From positions 14,013,041-14,077,040 of the forward strand of contig NC_079974.1 of the NCBI RefSeq assembly GCF_029852145.1: a stretch of DNA of 64,000 nucleotides. Reading direction: 5' to 3'. The translations under genes and the position numbers were made by a program. The notes beneath the pieces are model-generated. The model was not told the DNA's origin and ran no database searches. It saw only the letters and a program-made list of their open reading frames with translations. Below, in pieces: positions 1 through 10,146 of the stretch (position 1 is its first letter; every line of letters begins with the position of its first letter). This stretch comes from Microplitis mediator (Eukaryota > Arthropoda > Insecta > Hymenoptera > Braconidae).

Positions 1-205
1 TACATATATATGCTTGGATATGCGTTTATCTACTTGGATATCAATCTCAATGCATCTCTATATTTGCTTATATATGATTAGATTTGAGCAGATATCATTA
101 TATATGCTTATATCTAGCAAGATCAAACATTTGGATGTATTTGGATATAAATAGATACAACGAGATCTAGACATATCTGGTTGGATCCAAACATTTTTTA
201 TCGGG
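1..205. mobile_element. Right end of a CCCGATAAAAAA-type fold-back element
   Basis: The segment is made of variants of TATATGCTTGGATATGC and TTGGATCCAAACAT. It ends with CATTTTTTATCGGG at 205, the reverse complement of the terminus that opens the next element at 1401. It reads as the inverted counterpart of about 1401-1590. The left part of the element lies outside the window. Confidence 0.6.
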
Positions 206-1400
206 ATGTATTTTTTAAAATTAAACTTTGAATATTTATATCTCTGGTAACAATTGGTGAAAAAATTTGGAACTTGGCAAGAATTTAGTTATTTGTACGA
301 TATTTGAAAGGGTGTAATCAAAATATTTTTAGACAACTATTTTCTTACTTCTAGACCCTAACAAAGTTCGTTTTTTTCCTTCTAATATTTTGCTGTTTGT
401 TAACAATTAATGAAACAATTGATCATTTCTGTTATTTATATCAGTTTTGTCTATAATTTTGGAGATCAGTGATTGAATTCAACCATTTTTTGAATTGCGA
501 ATTGACGACTGTTTATTTTATTTTTTCAAATAATTTTACCCAACCGACAAAAAGGTACAAATTCGGGAGATAAAATTGCTTTTTTTAATAAGCTATAACT
601 TTTTCAAAAATTAACTTATCAGGACTTTTTTTTCAAAATTTTCGTTATTAAATGTTCTTTTTGAAAAAAAAATAAAACAAAATTATTCAAAGTTGTTTTC
701 TATTTTTGTTTTCTTACTTTTTCGAAAAAAACCGAAACTTTTTTGATGATTACCATTTTTTTTTAAGAATTTTTTTTTATTTAAATTTCAAGGTCTCTTG
801 AATACCCCCATGAATTTATAGAATGATGCTATAAGAAATAAACTCAGAAAAAAAAAATAATTAAAATAAAGGAACTCGTAAGAACACCACTAAAAAATTT
901 AAGAGAAAAAATGGTAATCATTGAAAAATTTTTGCCTTTTTCCGAAAATTTGAAAAAAAGTGATGGAGATAACTTTGAATAATTTTATTCTATTTTTTTT
1001 TCAAACAGTACATTTAAAAACGAAAACTTTTGAAAAAGAAAAAAAAAACGTCCTCATAAGTCAACTTTGGAAAAAGTTATAGTTTATCAAAGAAAAAATG
1101 CTTTTGTTTTTTTTTTTCCAATTCGTAACCTTTTGTTGATTAGGTAAAAAAACAAAAAAAAATTCTGAGACGTTTTCGATGAGGAAGAAACTGAAAAAAA
1201 ATTTTCAGTCAAATCGAGGGTGGTCGGGTTCCAAAGTGGTTGATTTGGCGTGGAATGCCTAATATATTTATACATGTATGTATAAATGGGTATGTTAAGT
1301 TATTTTTAATAAATCAAGAATTTTAGTTGCTAAAACAGTAGAGACATGATATAATAAGCACCGTATCAATGAAAAGCAATTATTCTATTTATCTTTCCTG
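206..1400. repeat. AT-rich stretch with a degraded copy of the GGGGCATTCCACG fold-back element
   Basis: No gene is recognised. From about 540 to 1259 the sequence has inverted-repeat arms rich in A and T runs (for example about 566-760 against 900-1085). It ends near 1220-1259 with TTTGGCGTGGAATGCC, a match to the terminus of the intact element at 1593-3218. The left end is not clear. The short open frame at 1087-1275 (-) is part of this repeat and not a gene. Confidence 0.5.
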
Positions 1401-1592
1401 CCCGATAAAAAACGTTTGGATCCAACCAGATATGTCTGGATCCCGTTATATCAGTTTATATCCGAATATTTGATATTGTTAGATATAAGCATACATAATT
1501 ATATCGGCTCAGATCTAATCATATATAAGCAGATATAGAGATGTATTAAGATTGATGTCCAAGTAGATATACGCATATCCAAGCATATAAAA

Positions 1593-3218
1593 GGGGCATT
1601 CCACGCCAAATCGACCACTTTTGACCCCGACCCCTCTAGATTTGCCTGAAAATTTTTTATCCTTTTCTACCCCATTAAAATCATTTTACAGGAAATTAAC
1701 AAATTTTTTTACTCAACCCAAAAAAAGTTATGGGTTTTTCAAAAATAAGGCTTTTATTTTTCCAAATACACGGAGAGAAAAATATCGCCAGATTAAGTAT
1801 ACATATCGCTATTCTGGCTATACGCTGTATAGTCATCTTACTTAACGATACGCCGTATAGCCAATTCAGCTATACAGAGTATCCTCACAGTGGATCGTCA
1901 AAATGACGATCCGTATCCTTATTTTAGGCATTTTATGAATCGCTGACATGACTATTGCGCAAACTCTGTATTTAGGCATCCGGCAACCGAGAACGATGAT
2001 ACGTATAGCCAATTTAGCTATACGGATCCTCACGCCGGCGATGCAGATACCTATATCAACGAAACTACATATCGTTACAAAGGCTATTCGTCGTATTGTT
2101 AAATTAAATAAACGAATACTTAACCTAACTCAAATACGTATCTTTATTTCAACGATACTATAGACTATTAAATTAATATAAGAGTACTCCTAAATTAGGT
2201 ATACAAATCGTTATTCTGACGATACGTCATTTGAGGATACATTGGATAGACATTCTGGAGATATTTTTCTCTCCGTGTAGCTATAACTTCTTCAAAAATT
2301 GACTAATTGGGACGTCTTTTTTTTCAAAATTTTCTCTTCAAATGTGTTTTTCAGAAAAAAATACAAAAAAATTAAAAAATATTAAACTCTATCAAATTTT
2401 CGGCTTTTTTGAGAAAAACCATAATTTTTTTAAAGTTCGCCATTTTTTATTTTTTTTTTTATTTCCTCAAAAAAAAGTTCAATTTACTCTGCGATTTTCC
2501 CCGCCAATTCCAGAGTGGGCGGACTTTTTCTTCTTTTCTTTTATCAATTGAAAAAACATATTTTGCCCAGTTGGGCTTATTTTACAAAATATCACTCTGG
2601 AAATTTTTGAGGATTTATAGACGACTTCAGTGTTTGACAAATTGAAATGAAAAAATTAATTAGAAGTGGTAATCCTCAAAAAAATTTGGATTTTTTTCTA
2701 AAAATTAAAAAAAAAATAGAAGATACATATAAATAATTTTACTGTAATTTTTTTCAAAAACTACACCTGAAATTGAAGAGAAAAAAAAATTGCCATTTGG
2801 TTTATTATTGACCAAGTCACAGATTTTCGAAAAATAAATCTAACGTGCATCTAACGAGCAAATAAAAAAAAAAAAAAAATCGCGAACTTTAAAAAAATTA
2901 TGGTTTTTCTCAAAAAAGCCGAAAATTTGATAGAGTTTAATATTTTTTAATTTTTTGTATTTTTTTCTGAAAAACACATTTGAAGAGAAAAATTTTGAAA
3001 AAAAAAACGTCCCAATTAGTCAATTTTTAAAGAAGTTATAGCTATTTGGAAAAATAAAAGCCTTGTTTTTGAAAAACCCATAACTTTTTTTGGGTTGAGT
3101 AAAAAAATTTGTTAATTTCCTGTAAAATGATTTTAATGGGGTAGAAAAGGAAAAAAAAATTTCAGGCAAATCTAGAGGGGTCGGGGTCAAAAGTGGTCGA
3201 TTTGGCGTGGAATACCCC
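1593..3218. mobile_element. GGGGCATTCCACG long-inverted-repeat element
   Basis: The left arm GGGGCATTCCACGCCAAATC (1593 on) is matched in reverse by GATTTGGCGTGGAATACCCC ending at 3218. The arms continue inward for several hundred bases: 1593-1768 pairs with about 3040-3218, and 2280-2440 pairs with about 2878-3040. The left arm is interrupted by the MITE at 1769-2277. No clear target duplication was seen. All short frames here are low-complexity products of the arms. Confidence 0.75.
1769..2277. mobile_element. TA-flanked MITE (CACGGAGAGAAAAATATC ends) nested in the element above
   Basis: The ends are CACGGAGAGAAAAATATC and its complement, flanked by TA on both sides (1767-1768 and 2278-2279). 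The uninterrupted right arm of the host element reads CCAAATAGCTATAAC in complement, which confirms a single TA before insertion. The interior holds repeats of TATACGCCGTATAGC. TA duplication points to a Tc1/mariner-type mobiliser; this is an inference. Confidence 0.85.
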
Positions 3219-3740
3219 ATAAGTATATCTGCTCAGATCGAACTATATATAAGCATATATAAAAATTGATATCCATGCAGATATGCTTATATCCAAGCAT
3301 ATACAAGTATATATATAGTTATATTAGCTCAGACCCAACTGTATGTATGTGGGTATATAGATGCAAAAATAATTCGTATCCAAGCAGATATACGTATATC
3401 CAAGAATTTATCACTATATCCAAAAATGTATGTCTATATGTAGTCATATTTGGCCGATCCAATAATATTAAAATACAGGTAAGGCTCCTGAATCGTCGAA
3501 CTGTCGGGGTTCTACTGCGAATAAGACATTAAATACTGAGTTTTTTTTATCTAATTATACACGAATATCTGAGTAATATACGAAAATTAGAAATTTTTCT
3601 CTATTTATCCATAAATTGTCTTATTGAGAAGGTTGATTGTAAGTTTAGGTTTCACTATATTTAAAAATTGGTGTATTACCGTACGATAGACGGTGTGGCT
3701 CAATAAGTTATAGATCAAATTGAACGGAATATACTATAGT

Positions 3741-3812
3741 ACCGGATAGCTCAACTGTTAGAACACTCGGCGCGATACCGACATGGTCTGGGTTCGATTC
3801 CCAGTCTGGACT
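3741..3812 (+). pseudogene. tRNA-like sequence
   Basis: It has an A-box-like TAGCTCAACTGTTAG and a B-box GGTTCGATTCC inside a well-formed T-arm (CTGGG, loop, CCCAG). The end sequences CCGGA and TCTGG can pair as a short acceptor stem, and TCGG/CCGA can form an anticodon stem. The D-arm is poor and I cannot assign an anticodon. It is more likely a SINE or MITE promoter module than a functional tRNA. Confidence 0.6.
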
Positions 3813-3817
3813 ACCCG

Positions 3818-3867
3818 CTCGGGAAAAAATGCTCAGATATGATCATATCTGAGCATTTTTTCCCGGG
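3818..3867. mobile_element. 50-bp palindrome with CCCGGGAAAAAATG ends
   Basis: CTCGGGAAAAAATGCTCAG is followed by a TATGATCATA centre and the exact complement, closing in CCCGGG. Only one base breaks the symmetry. It lies 5 bases after the tRNA-like sequence. It has the same terminus as the multi-kilobase elements in this window, so it looks like a minimal member of that family. Confidence 0.65.
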
Positions 3868-5769
3868 TATATCTATATTTTTCTCAATTTATCTATAAAT
3901 TGTCTTATTGAGAAGGTTAATTGTAAGTTTAGTTTTCACTATATTTAAAAATTGGTTTGGATCTCTTTTGATATTTTAAGATTTGTTCGGATATACTTAG
4001 ATATAGTGAGATCTCTTTGGATATTGTCAGGTTTGTTTGAATCCGCTTGGATTGCGCCAAAAATTGGATCCAAGCATACCTGATTGTTTAGATCCAATCA
4101 TATTGGATCTAAACATTTTTTATCGGGTGTAGAAAAAAAAACAAGTCAACGCATAACCCGGGAAAAAATGTTTTTATAAAATTTTATAAAATAATGTAAA
4201 ATTTTATACAATTTTATAAAATTTTGTAAGATTTTATAAGATTTTACAGCAAAACTTTATAAAAATTCATACAATTTTATACAATTTTATAAAATCTTAT
4301 AAAATTTTATAAAATTCAATAAAATTTTATAAAGTAAGCTCTGAGTAAGGAACGTAATAGATGAATGTAATTTTATAAAATTGTATGACATTTTATAAAA
4401 TTGTATAAAATTATATAAAATTTTATAAAGTTTTACACAATTGTATAAAATTATATCAAATTTTATACAATTTTATAAGACTGTACAGCGAAATTTTATA
4501 GAATTTCATATGATTTTATATAATTTTATCAAATTTCATAGAATTTTATAAATATTTATAAAATTTTATGTGGCAAGATCTTAAAAAGGAAGTAATAATT
4601 AGATGAAATTTTATATAATTTTACGAAATTTTATAAGATTTTATAAAATTGTATAAACTTTTATATAATTTCATAAAATTATATAAATTTTTATACAATC
4701 TTATACAATTTTATAAAGTAATTTCTTAGTGAGGGAAGTAATAATTAAATGAAATTTGATATAATTGTATGAAATTTTATAAAGTTTTATACGATTTCAT
4801 AAAATTATATAAAATTTTATACAATTTTATAAAGTAATTCCTCAGAAGGGAAGTAATATTTAGATGAAATTTTATAAAATTTTATAATGTTTTATACAAT
4901 TTCATAAAATTATATAAAATTTTATACAATCTTATACAATTTTATATTATTTTATGAAGTAAGTCCTTAGAAGAGAAGTAATATTTAGATGAAATTTTAT
5001 AAAATTTTATAAAGTTGTAGACGATTTCATAAAATTATATGCAATCTTATAAAATCTTATACAAATTTATACAATTTTATAAAGTAAGATCTCAAAAGGG
5101 GAGTAATAATTAGATAAAATTTTATATAATTGTATGAAATTTTATAAAATAATATAAAATTTTATAATATTTCATAAAACTTTAGAGAATTTGATGTCAC
5201 TATTGCATCTAGTGTGGGGTAGCATTTTGTAAAATTTGATAAAATTTCACACAATTTTATAAAGTTTATTACAATTGATTATAAAAATTGTTAGAAATTC
5301 AAAGTAAATAGACAAAATTTTCAATGGCCATAAAAAAAAAATTTCATTTTTGCGGGCAAAATATGGTGATAAACAAATATGAAAATTACATTATCAAAAA
5401 TATAATTGATTACCTAAATATATGCAGGGTACCCCCAGAAAAATGTAGAAAAAAACAAATTCTGAATATTGAATAAGTTTGATTTTATTAAAATTTTTTG
5501 TAAGTTATTTACATTAAAAAAAAATATATTTTACACAATAATTGGATGCAAAGGAAGATAAAAAAGTTTTTAATAGTTTTTATCATAATACAAAATTCTT
5601 TAACGTTTTTCGACCGGCACTCGATTCTTGAAAAAGTTTAACGAAAAAAAATTCAAAATAATGCTCAATTATATCTACAAAAGTAATTTTGGGATGGTTA
5701 TAATAGATTTAAAAAAAAAAATTTTTTTTTCATAAAATTTTAGAAGTACCTCGTTTTGCCTACCCCGCC

Positions 5770-6196
5770 GCCCCTTTCTCTTACATATTTATATATATAT
5801 ATATTACAAAATGTGATAATTTTGAATTTAATGTTTTTAAACTTTTATTTTGTCAACTATCAATTAAAATTAATTCTTCATTACTCAAGGAAAAATTCAA
5901 AGGTTTCGCCATTAATTCAAAAATATAAATCATTAAAAATCAATAAATTTAATTAATTTTAAAATTTTATGTCCATTAAACAATCGATAGTTGAGTTATT
6001 CAAATCTTTTTTTTATATATTATTATAAATTAATACTATAAAATATGGCTGATAAGAATTCATGAGTAATCATAAATACAGCCACGAATATTTCCAAGCT
6101 ACAAGTGACCAATAGACGAGCGTAGCAGACAACGATTCTTCAATAACAAAAGTTAAACAGCATCGGGGGTGGCCATAAATTGGATGGGTGACCCGT
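5770..6196 (+). repeat. 5S-rRNA-derived repeat, copy 1
   Basis: An AT microsatellite and an AT-rich body (5780-6070) shared with 47424-47640 and, inverted, with 57555-57790 precede a 5S-like stretch at about 6081-6194. The recognisable 5S internal promoter pieces are AAAGTTAAACAGCATCGGG (A-box region) and TTGGATGGGTGACCC (C-box region). The 3' part of a 5S gene is missing; the sequence runs straight into a CCCGGAAAAA terminus at 6197. It is not a functional 5S gene. Confidence 0.65.
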
Positions 6197-6457
6197 CCCG
6201 GAAAAAAAAAATCATTTTATAAAATTTTACAAAATTTTATACTGAAAATGGCCTGGTAAAATTTTATGAAATTTTACAAAGTTTCATAAAATTTTATAAA
6301 TTCTTATAAAACTTCATAAAATTTTATAAAACTTTATAAAATTTGATAAAATTTTACCAGGCCATTTTCAGTATAAAATTTTATAAAATTTTATAAAATG
6401 TTAGTACTAAAATTTTGTAAAATTTTATAAAATTTTATAAAAACATTTTTTCCCGGG
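6197..6457. mobile_element. 261-bp palindromic CCCGG element
   Basis: The two halves are inverted copies: TATACTGAAAATGGCCTGGTAA (within 6239-6260) returns as its complement at about 6355-6380, and the ends are CCCGGAAAAA and TTTTTTCCCGGG. The rest is TTTTATAAAATTTT units. Confidence 0.65.
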
Positions 6458-7053
6458 AATTTTCATAAAAAATTTGAATTCAAATTTAATTTAAAAAGTT
6501 TTATTTTAATTTTTAAAATAGTATTCTATTTCGTCACTGTGGGTCGCTCGCCACCGTTATTGCTTTCAAGCAACATACTGAATCGAGGTGTTTCAGTACC
6601 TCTGGAGTGCTATACTTCTCGATGTTCTGTGTAAAAAGAGAGAAGGGCCCTCCCGGGAGTTAACGTAGGCTTTGTTCCATTTCTGGAGCAATTCTTGCTC
6701 AAGATCCTTGAACAAGTTTCTGGTACAACACTTGCTGCATTATATTCAACCAGAGTCTGACACGTATAGCTGAATACTGTGCACGAAATTACATGTTCAA
6801 ATTTAATTTAATATATTATTTTTATATATATTTTAACATCTCATTTTTGAACAAGATTTGATATCGTTCGCATCGAGTATTTGGTCAATTACCCTGCTCA
6901 AGCAACTTACACAATATTATTGCTACTAGGGTATACACCGAAGAAATCAGCGTAGCAACAGAACAATTATTTACGAAATTATAAACAATCAAAGTTAATG
7001 CTTGAATTTATACCCCCTAAAAACCACGTTTTTCAACCTTTAATTGTTTATAT
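6458..7053. other. Unassigned stretch of higher complexity
   Basis: No gene, RNA or element end could be supported. It has a GC-richer patch at 6535-6790, with no convincing long reading frame. The phrase GCTACTAGGGTAT near 6926 recurs near 12981 inside the solo LTR, so part may derive from a related retroelement. Confidence 0.3.
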
Positions 7054-7240
7054 CTCGGGTAAAAAATTTTTTGGGTTTATGAAATTTTGATGGGAGTAGA
7101 TGAGACTCCAATCTACCGATCTATATATTTCACGTTTTAATGCGTTTTTTTTTTTTAACACAAGTTATTCGAGTTTCAAATATAGGGTCAATACTTTCTG
7201 ACCAGATGGTAATTATATTTTTTGTTGATGAAAAAATCCT

Positions 7241-7313
7241 GGCAACTGCTGGACTTGAGCCTACGCACTCTCAATTAAAAGTCCTTGCTGCTATCCACTG
7301 CGCCGAGCCACGT
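7241..7313 (-). pseudogene. tRNA-like sequence
   Basis: On the minus strand CGGCGCAGTGGATAGC resembles an A-box and GGCTCAAGTCC a degenerate B-box. The 3' flank GCCAGGATTTTTTCATCA is nearly the same as the flank of the tRNA-like cores in the CCCAGTGAACACA MITEs (for example 34771-34790), which suggests a shared SINE-like source. Confidence 0.5.
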
Positions 7314-8872
7314 ACGTGGTCGCGTATGAATAAATAGCATGTTTATCGAGATATGGAGTTTTAAACTTTCATACTAAATTTTATATAATTTTATAAGATT
7401 TTATGAAATTTTATATAATTTTGGAGGAACTGATAATTTCATATTAAAGTATAAAACATATAATAACCAGAAAAAAAAAAATTTTCATGAATTTCTATAA
7501 AATTATACTATTAAAATTTTATGAAATTATGCGAAACTTTATAAATTTTAGAAAATTGAAGTATGGGCCTTTTACGAAATTTTATGAAATTTCATAGAAT
7601 TTTCTCGAGGTTTTTCATAAAATTTCATATGTTTTTTTCTAGATCATGTAAACTTTAATAAAGTTTTGTAAAACTTTACAAAATTTTATGAAATTTCATA
7701 AAAATATACAATATTTCATACCAATATTAGTCTAGTCGACAAGTTGAAAATAGTCCAAAATAGAAATAATGCTCTTAAAATTAGGTGCAATAGCTCATTA
7801 GATCTAGAATGACGCCTAGAAAAATGTTCTAAAAGCGTGTATAAGCACGTAAAAAATTGCAAAAGTTATAAACAATTAAAGATAAAAAAAAGAAGGCATT
7901 TCGTTTTTTTCCAATATTTCATAGACTATTAATATTTAAGAAATCTAACAAAAAGATTCTTAAAGAAGCGGAAATTTCCAATGAAAAACTCCTACCTCCC
8001 GGATTTCTATCTCTATTATTTATAATTTTAATTTAACGCTGAAAATGGGTCTCCGCGCGCCATTTTTAGGTTGCACGCGCGGTGTCAAAAGCGAGTACGA
8101 CACATTGATTAATTTATTTAAGGTATTAAATATTTTTTTTTAAATTTGAAAAAATTGAAAAATTTGAAAAAAAACAAATTCATGGCTAGCTTAGGAAATT
8201 TATTCAGCTACAATTTGCTTTTTTTTGTTTCTCTGTACGTCAATTTGCTGATGAGATATCAGCCTTCGAATGAAAAAGGATCCTTTTGTCTTTGATTATT
8301 GATATCTCAGCAAATAATGGCCGCACAGTAATTTAAAGGGCAGTTTAAGAAACTTGAATAAATACCCGACAAGCTCCATTTTCGATTTTTTCGAACAAAA
8401 TTTTTTTTTCCTCCTTGACATCCGATTGAAAAACCCTTAAAAAATGGCCATTTTCGGGTTTTTTAGTCGACTCCTCTTATAGGAAGAAACAATAGGCCCA
8501 AGCTTGGCCGAGGCTTGGCGCAAGACTTATTAACTCTGGGGAAAGCTTGAAATCCAAGCTTGGCCCAAATCTGTCTAAGCATCGAAATGATAACACCTAG
8601 CCAAGCTTGAGTGACAGTGTTGTGCCAAGACTGCATCTTAGTATTGGCCCAATAACCAATGCCAGTATTGTGCCAAGATTGCATCTAAGTATTGGCCCAA
8701 TATCGAGAGCCAGTATTGTGCCAAGACTGTTGCTAAATAAGCACCTATGCTTATTAAAAATAAATAAAAAAAAAAAAAAACATTAGTAGACATGTGCGTG
8801 ATGGTAACATATGGAAATAAATTTGTACACAGAGAAATCAGGTGGATCGATGAAACTAATTTTTTTTTGCAT

Positions 8873-8941
8873 TTGCTGGGTCTCGAACCTGGTCCTTCAT
8901 GACTGCTAGACAAGCGTCTTATCCACTAGGCTGTTACGCTA
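8873..8941 (-). pseudogene. tRNA-like sequence
   Basis: The minus strand reads AGCCTAGTGGATAAGACG (A-box) and CCAGGTTCGAGACCCAGC (B-box within a T-arm-like hairpin). The A-box region looks like tRNA-Arg type, but acceptor pairing is poor, so it is taken as a promoter-like module of the surrounding element. Confidence 0.55.
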
Positions 8942-8997
8942 TTCACAGAAGCCAGGGGTTTTTAGGTACCATTTGTTATTTAGACTGGTAAACCAAG

Positions 8998-9405
8998 GTT
9001 TGTCACTTGTATAATGGCTGAACCTTGTCCCAAGACTGGAAAACGAATGCTTGTCACTTGAGTATTGGCTGAACCTTGTCCCAAGACTGGCAAACGAAGG
9101 CTTGTCACTTGAGTATTGGCTGAACATTGGCCCAAGACTAGCAAACCAAGGCTTGTCACTTGAGTATTGGCTGAACATTGGCCCAAGACTAGCAAACCAA
9201 GGCTTGTCACTTGAGTATTGGCTGAACCTTGTCCCAAGACTGGCAAACCAAGGCTTGTCACTTGAGTATTGGCTGAACCTTGTCCCAAGACTGGCAAACC
9301 AAGGCTTGTCACTTGAGTATTGGTCGAATCTTGGCCCAAGACTGGCAAACCAAGGCTTGTCACTTGAACGTTGGTCGGATCTCGGACCAACCTTGGGAGG
9401 CCGAG
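8998..9405. repeat. 51-bp tandem repeat, about 8 copies
   Basis: GCTTGTCACTTGAGTATTGG starts at about 8999, 9050, 9101, 9151, 9202 and onward with period 51. Because 51 is 17 codons, frames stay open on both strands; the long frames at 8939-9484 (-), 8980-9390 (-) and 9051-9422 (+) are products of this periodicity and I do not call them genes. Confidence 0.9.
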
Positions 9406-9835
9406 CCTCGGTAGCCCAGTAATGTGCCAAGACTGGCCCCGTTGTCAATGTTTTTTTCCTACAAGGGTCATCGCTACTCTGCAAATATTGATAAAAAAAA
9501 TAATGTTGCCAGGTAATTTTACAGCTTAATATACCCTTAAAAAACCCTGGAAATTTTCAGATTGATCCATTGAACCGTTTGTCCGGGCCGATTGCTCAAA
9601 GTTTTACAAAACAATTAAAGGAACAAGTTTTGTTCCTTAATTTGTGAAATCATTACCAAAATGAAAAAATCAATTTTTATTCGGATTTTCTTTCATTTTT
9701 GCGTTAGTTATTCAGTAAATGTAAGGTAAAGAGAAAAAAAAAATTTTTTTCCGAAAAACGAGATAAAACAAGAATTTTTTTACCTTTTCTTTTTTAAGTT
9801 TTATTCAGTTTTTTTTTTTTCGCTTTTCGAACCTT

Positions 9836-10138
9836 TTTTTTAGCAGCTGCTCATTATTAAGTACAGAGCTAAAAATGAATGATGAATATTACTGGAAAAG
9901 TAATAGCCGTGAAAAGTGAGATAACTGTAAAAGAAAGAAAAATGGCATTAATTCATTTTAAAATGATATTATATATAAATAAAAAACTGCAATCTTCATA
10001 TATTTTATTACTGAAGAGAATTGCCTTGAAAGTCTATAACCGTATCTGCATCATTTAAAAAGTTAGAAGTCACAAAAGTTCGAAAAACATCGAAAAAAGA
10101 TTATTATTTATAAACAAGTGCGCATAACAATAGATTAG
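9836..10138. other. AT-rich stretch, nothing recognised
   Basis: No reading frame, repeat or known element end could be supported between the palindrome fragment and the hAT MITE. Confidence 0.4.
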
Positions 10139-10146
10139 CAATGAAT

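Larger units (their letters stand above)
3590..3958. repeat. Direct duplication flanking a tRNA-like insert
   Basis: An approximately 80-bp block containing TTGTCTTATTGAGAAGGTT occurs at about 3590-3671 and again at about 3876-3958 in the same orientation. Between the two copies lie the tRNA-like sequence and the 50-bp palindrome. The layout suggests a segmental duplication, or a very long target duplication, around the insert. Confidence 0.7.
1401..4126. mobile_element. Fold-back element with CCCGATAAAAAA termini
   Basis: It starts with CCCGATAAAAAACGTTTGG and ends with ATCTAAACATTTTTTATCGGG-type sequence at 4107-4126, so the termini are inverted repeats containing GGATCC variants. The interior beside the ends is made of TATATCCAAGCATATAC-like units (1441-1590 and 3219-3470). 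It carries nested insertions at 1593-3218 and 3818-3867, plus a tRNA-like module. No transposase frame is visible, so it would be non-autonomous. Confidence 0.55.
4157..6457. mobile_element. CCCGGGAAAAAATG fold-back element filled with TTTTATAAAATTTT repeats
   Basis: It opens with CCCGGGAAAAAATGTTTTTA at 4157 and closes with the complement at 6457. The left part (4175-5260) is a degenerate array of TTTTATAAAATTTT in which a spacer resembling GGAAGTAATATTTAGATGAA recurs at about 4345, 4590, 4735, 4848, 4975 and 5100, giving a higher-order period of about 115-240 bp. The centre (5260-6196) is non-repetitive AT-rich sequence plus a 5S-like module. Whether it is one element, or a left arm plus the smaller unit at 6197-6457, is uncertain. 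Confidence 0.55.
8474..9467. mobile_element. Element with CYCTTRTAGGAARAAACA ends carrying 48-bp and 51-bp repeats
   Basis: The ends CTCTTATAGGAAGAAACAAT and, in complement, CCCTTGTAGGAAAAAAACAT are imperfect inverted repeats. Comparison with the uninterrupted copy near 61130-61150 shows that this block was inserted in TTTAGTC-ACTC-ATCGC; flanking TC on both sides may be the target duplication. It contains two copies of a 48-bp unit (8640-8735), a tRNA-like module and eight 51-bp repeats. No transposase is visible. Confidence 0.7.
8166..9835. mobile_element. Partial copy (one arm) of the 1785-bp fold-back element
   Basis: 8175-8473 and 9468-9835 together match one arm of the palindrome at 60568-62352 (counterpart about 60837-61500), including GATATCAGCC, GGGCAGTTTAA and CCGTTTGTCCGGGCCGATTG. 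It is interrupted by the element at 8474-9467. The other arm is absent. Confidence 0.75.

Noticed and set aside
1593..3218. TSD for the GGGGCATTCC element
   Set aside because: Flanks ATATAAAA and ATAAGTAT do not match; no duplication can be claimed.
3741..3812. Functional tRNA gene
   Set aside because: Good boxes and T-arm but weak D-arm and partial acceptor stem; associated with a mobile palindrome.
4157..5260. CRISPR-like array in the TTTTATAAAATTTT region
   Set aside because: Eukaryotic context, repeats degenerate, spacers are themselves repeats, and no cas genes.
8939..9484. Long overlapping frames on both strands (181, 136 and 123 codons)
   Set aside because: They are generated by a 51-bp tandem repeat (17 codons) and have no recognisable domain.
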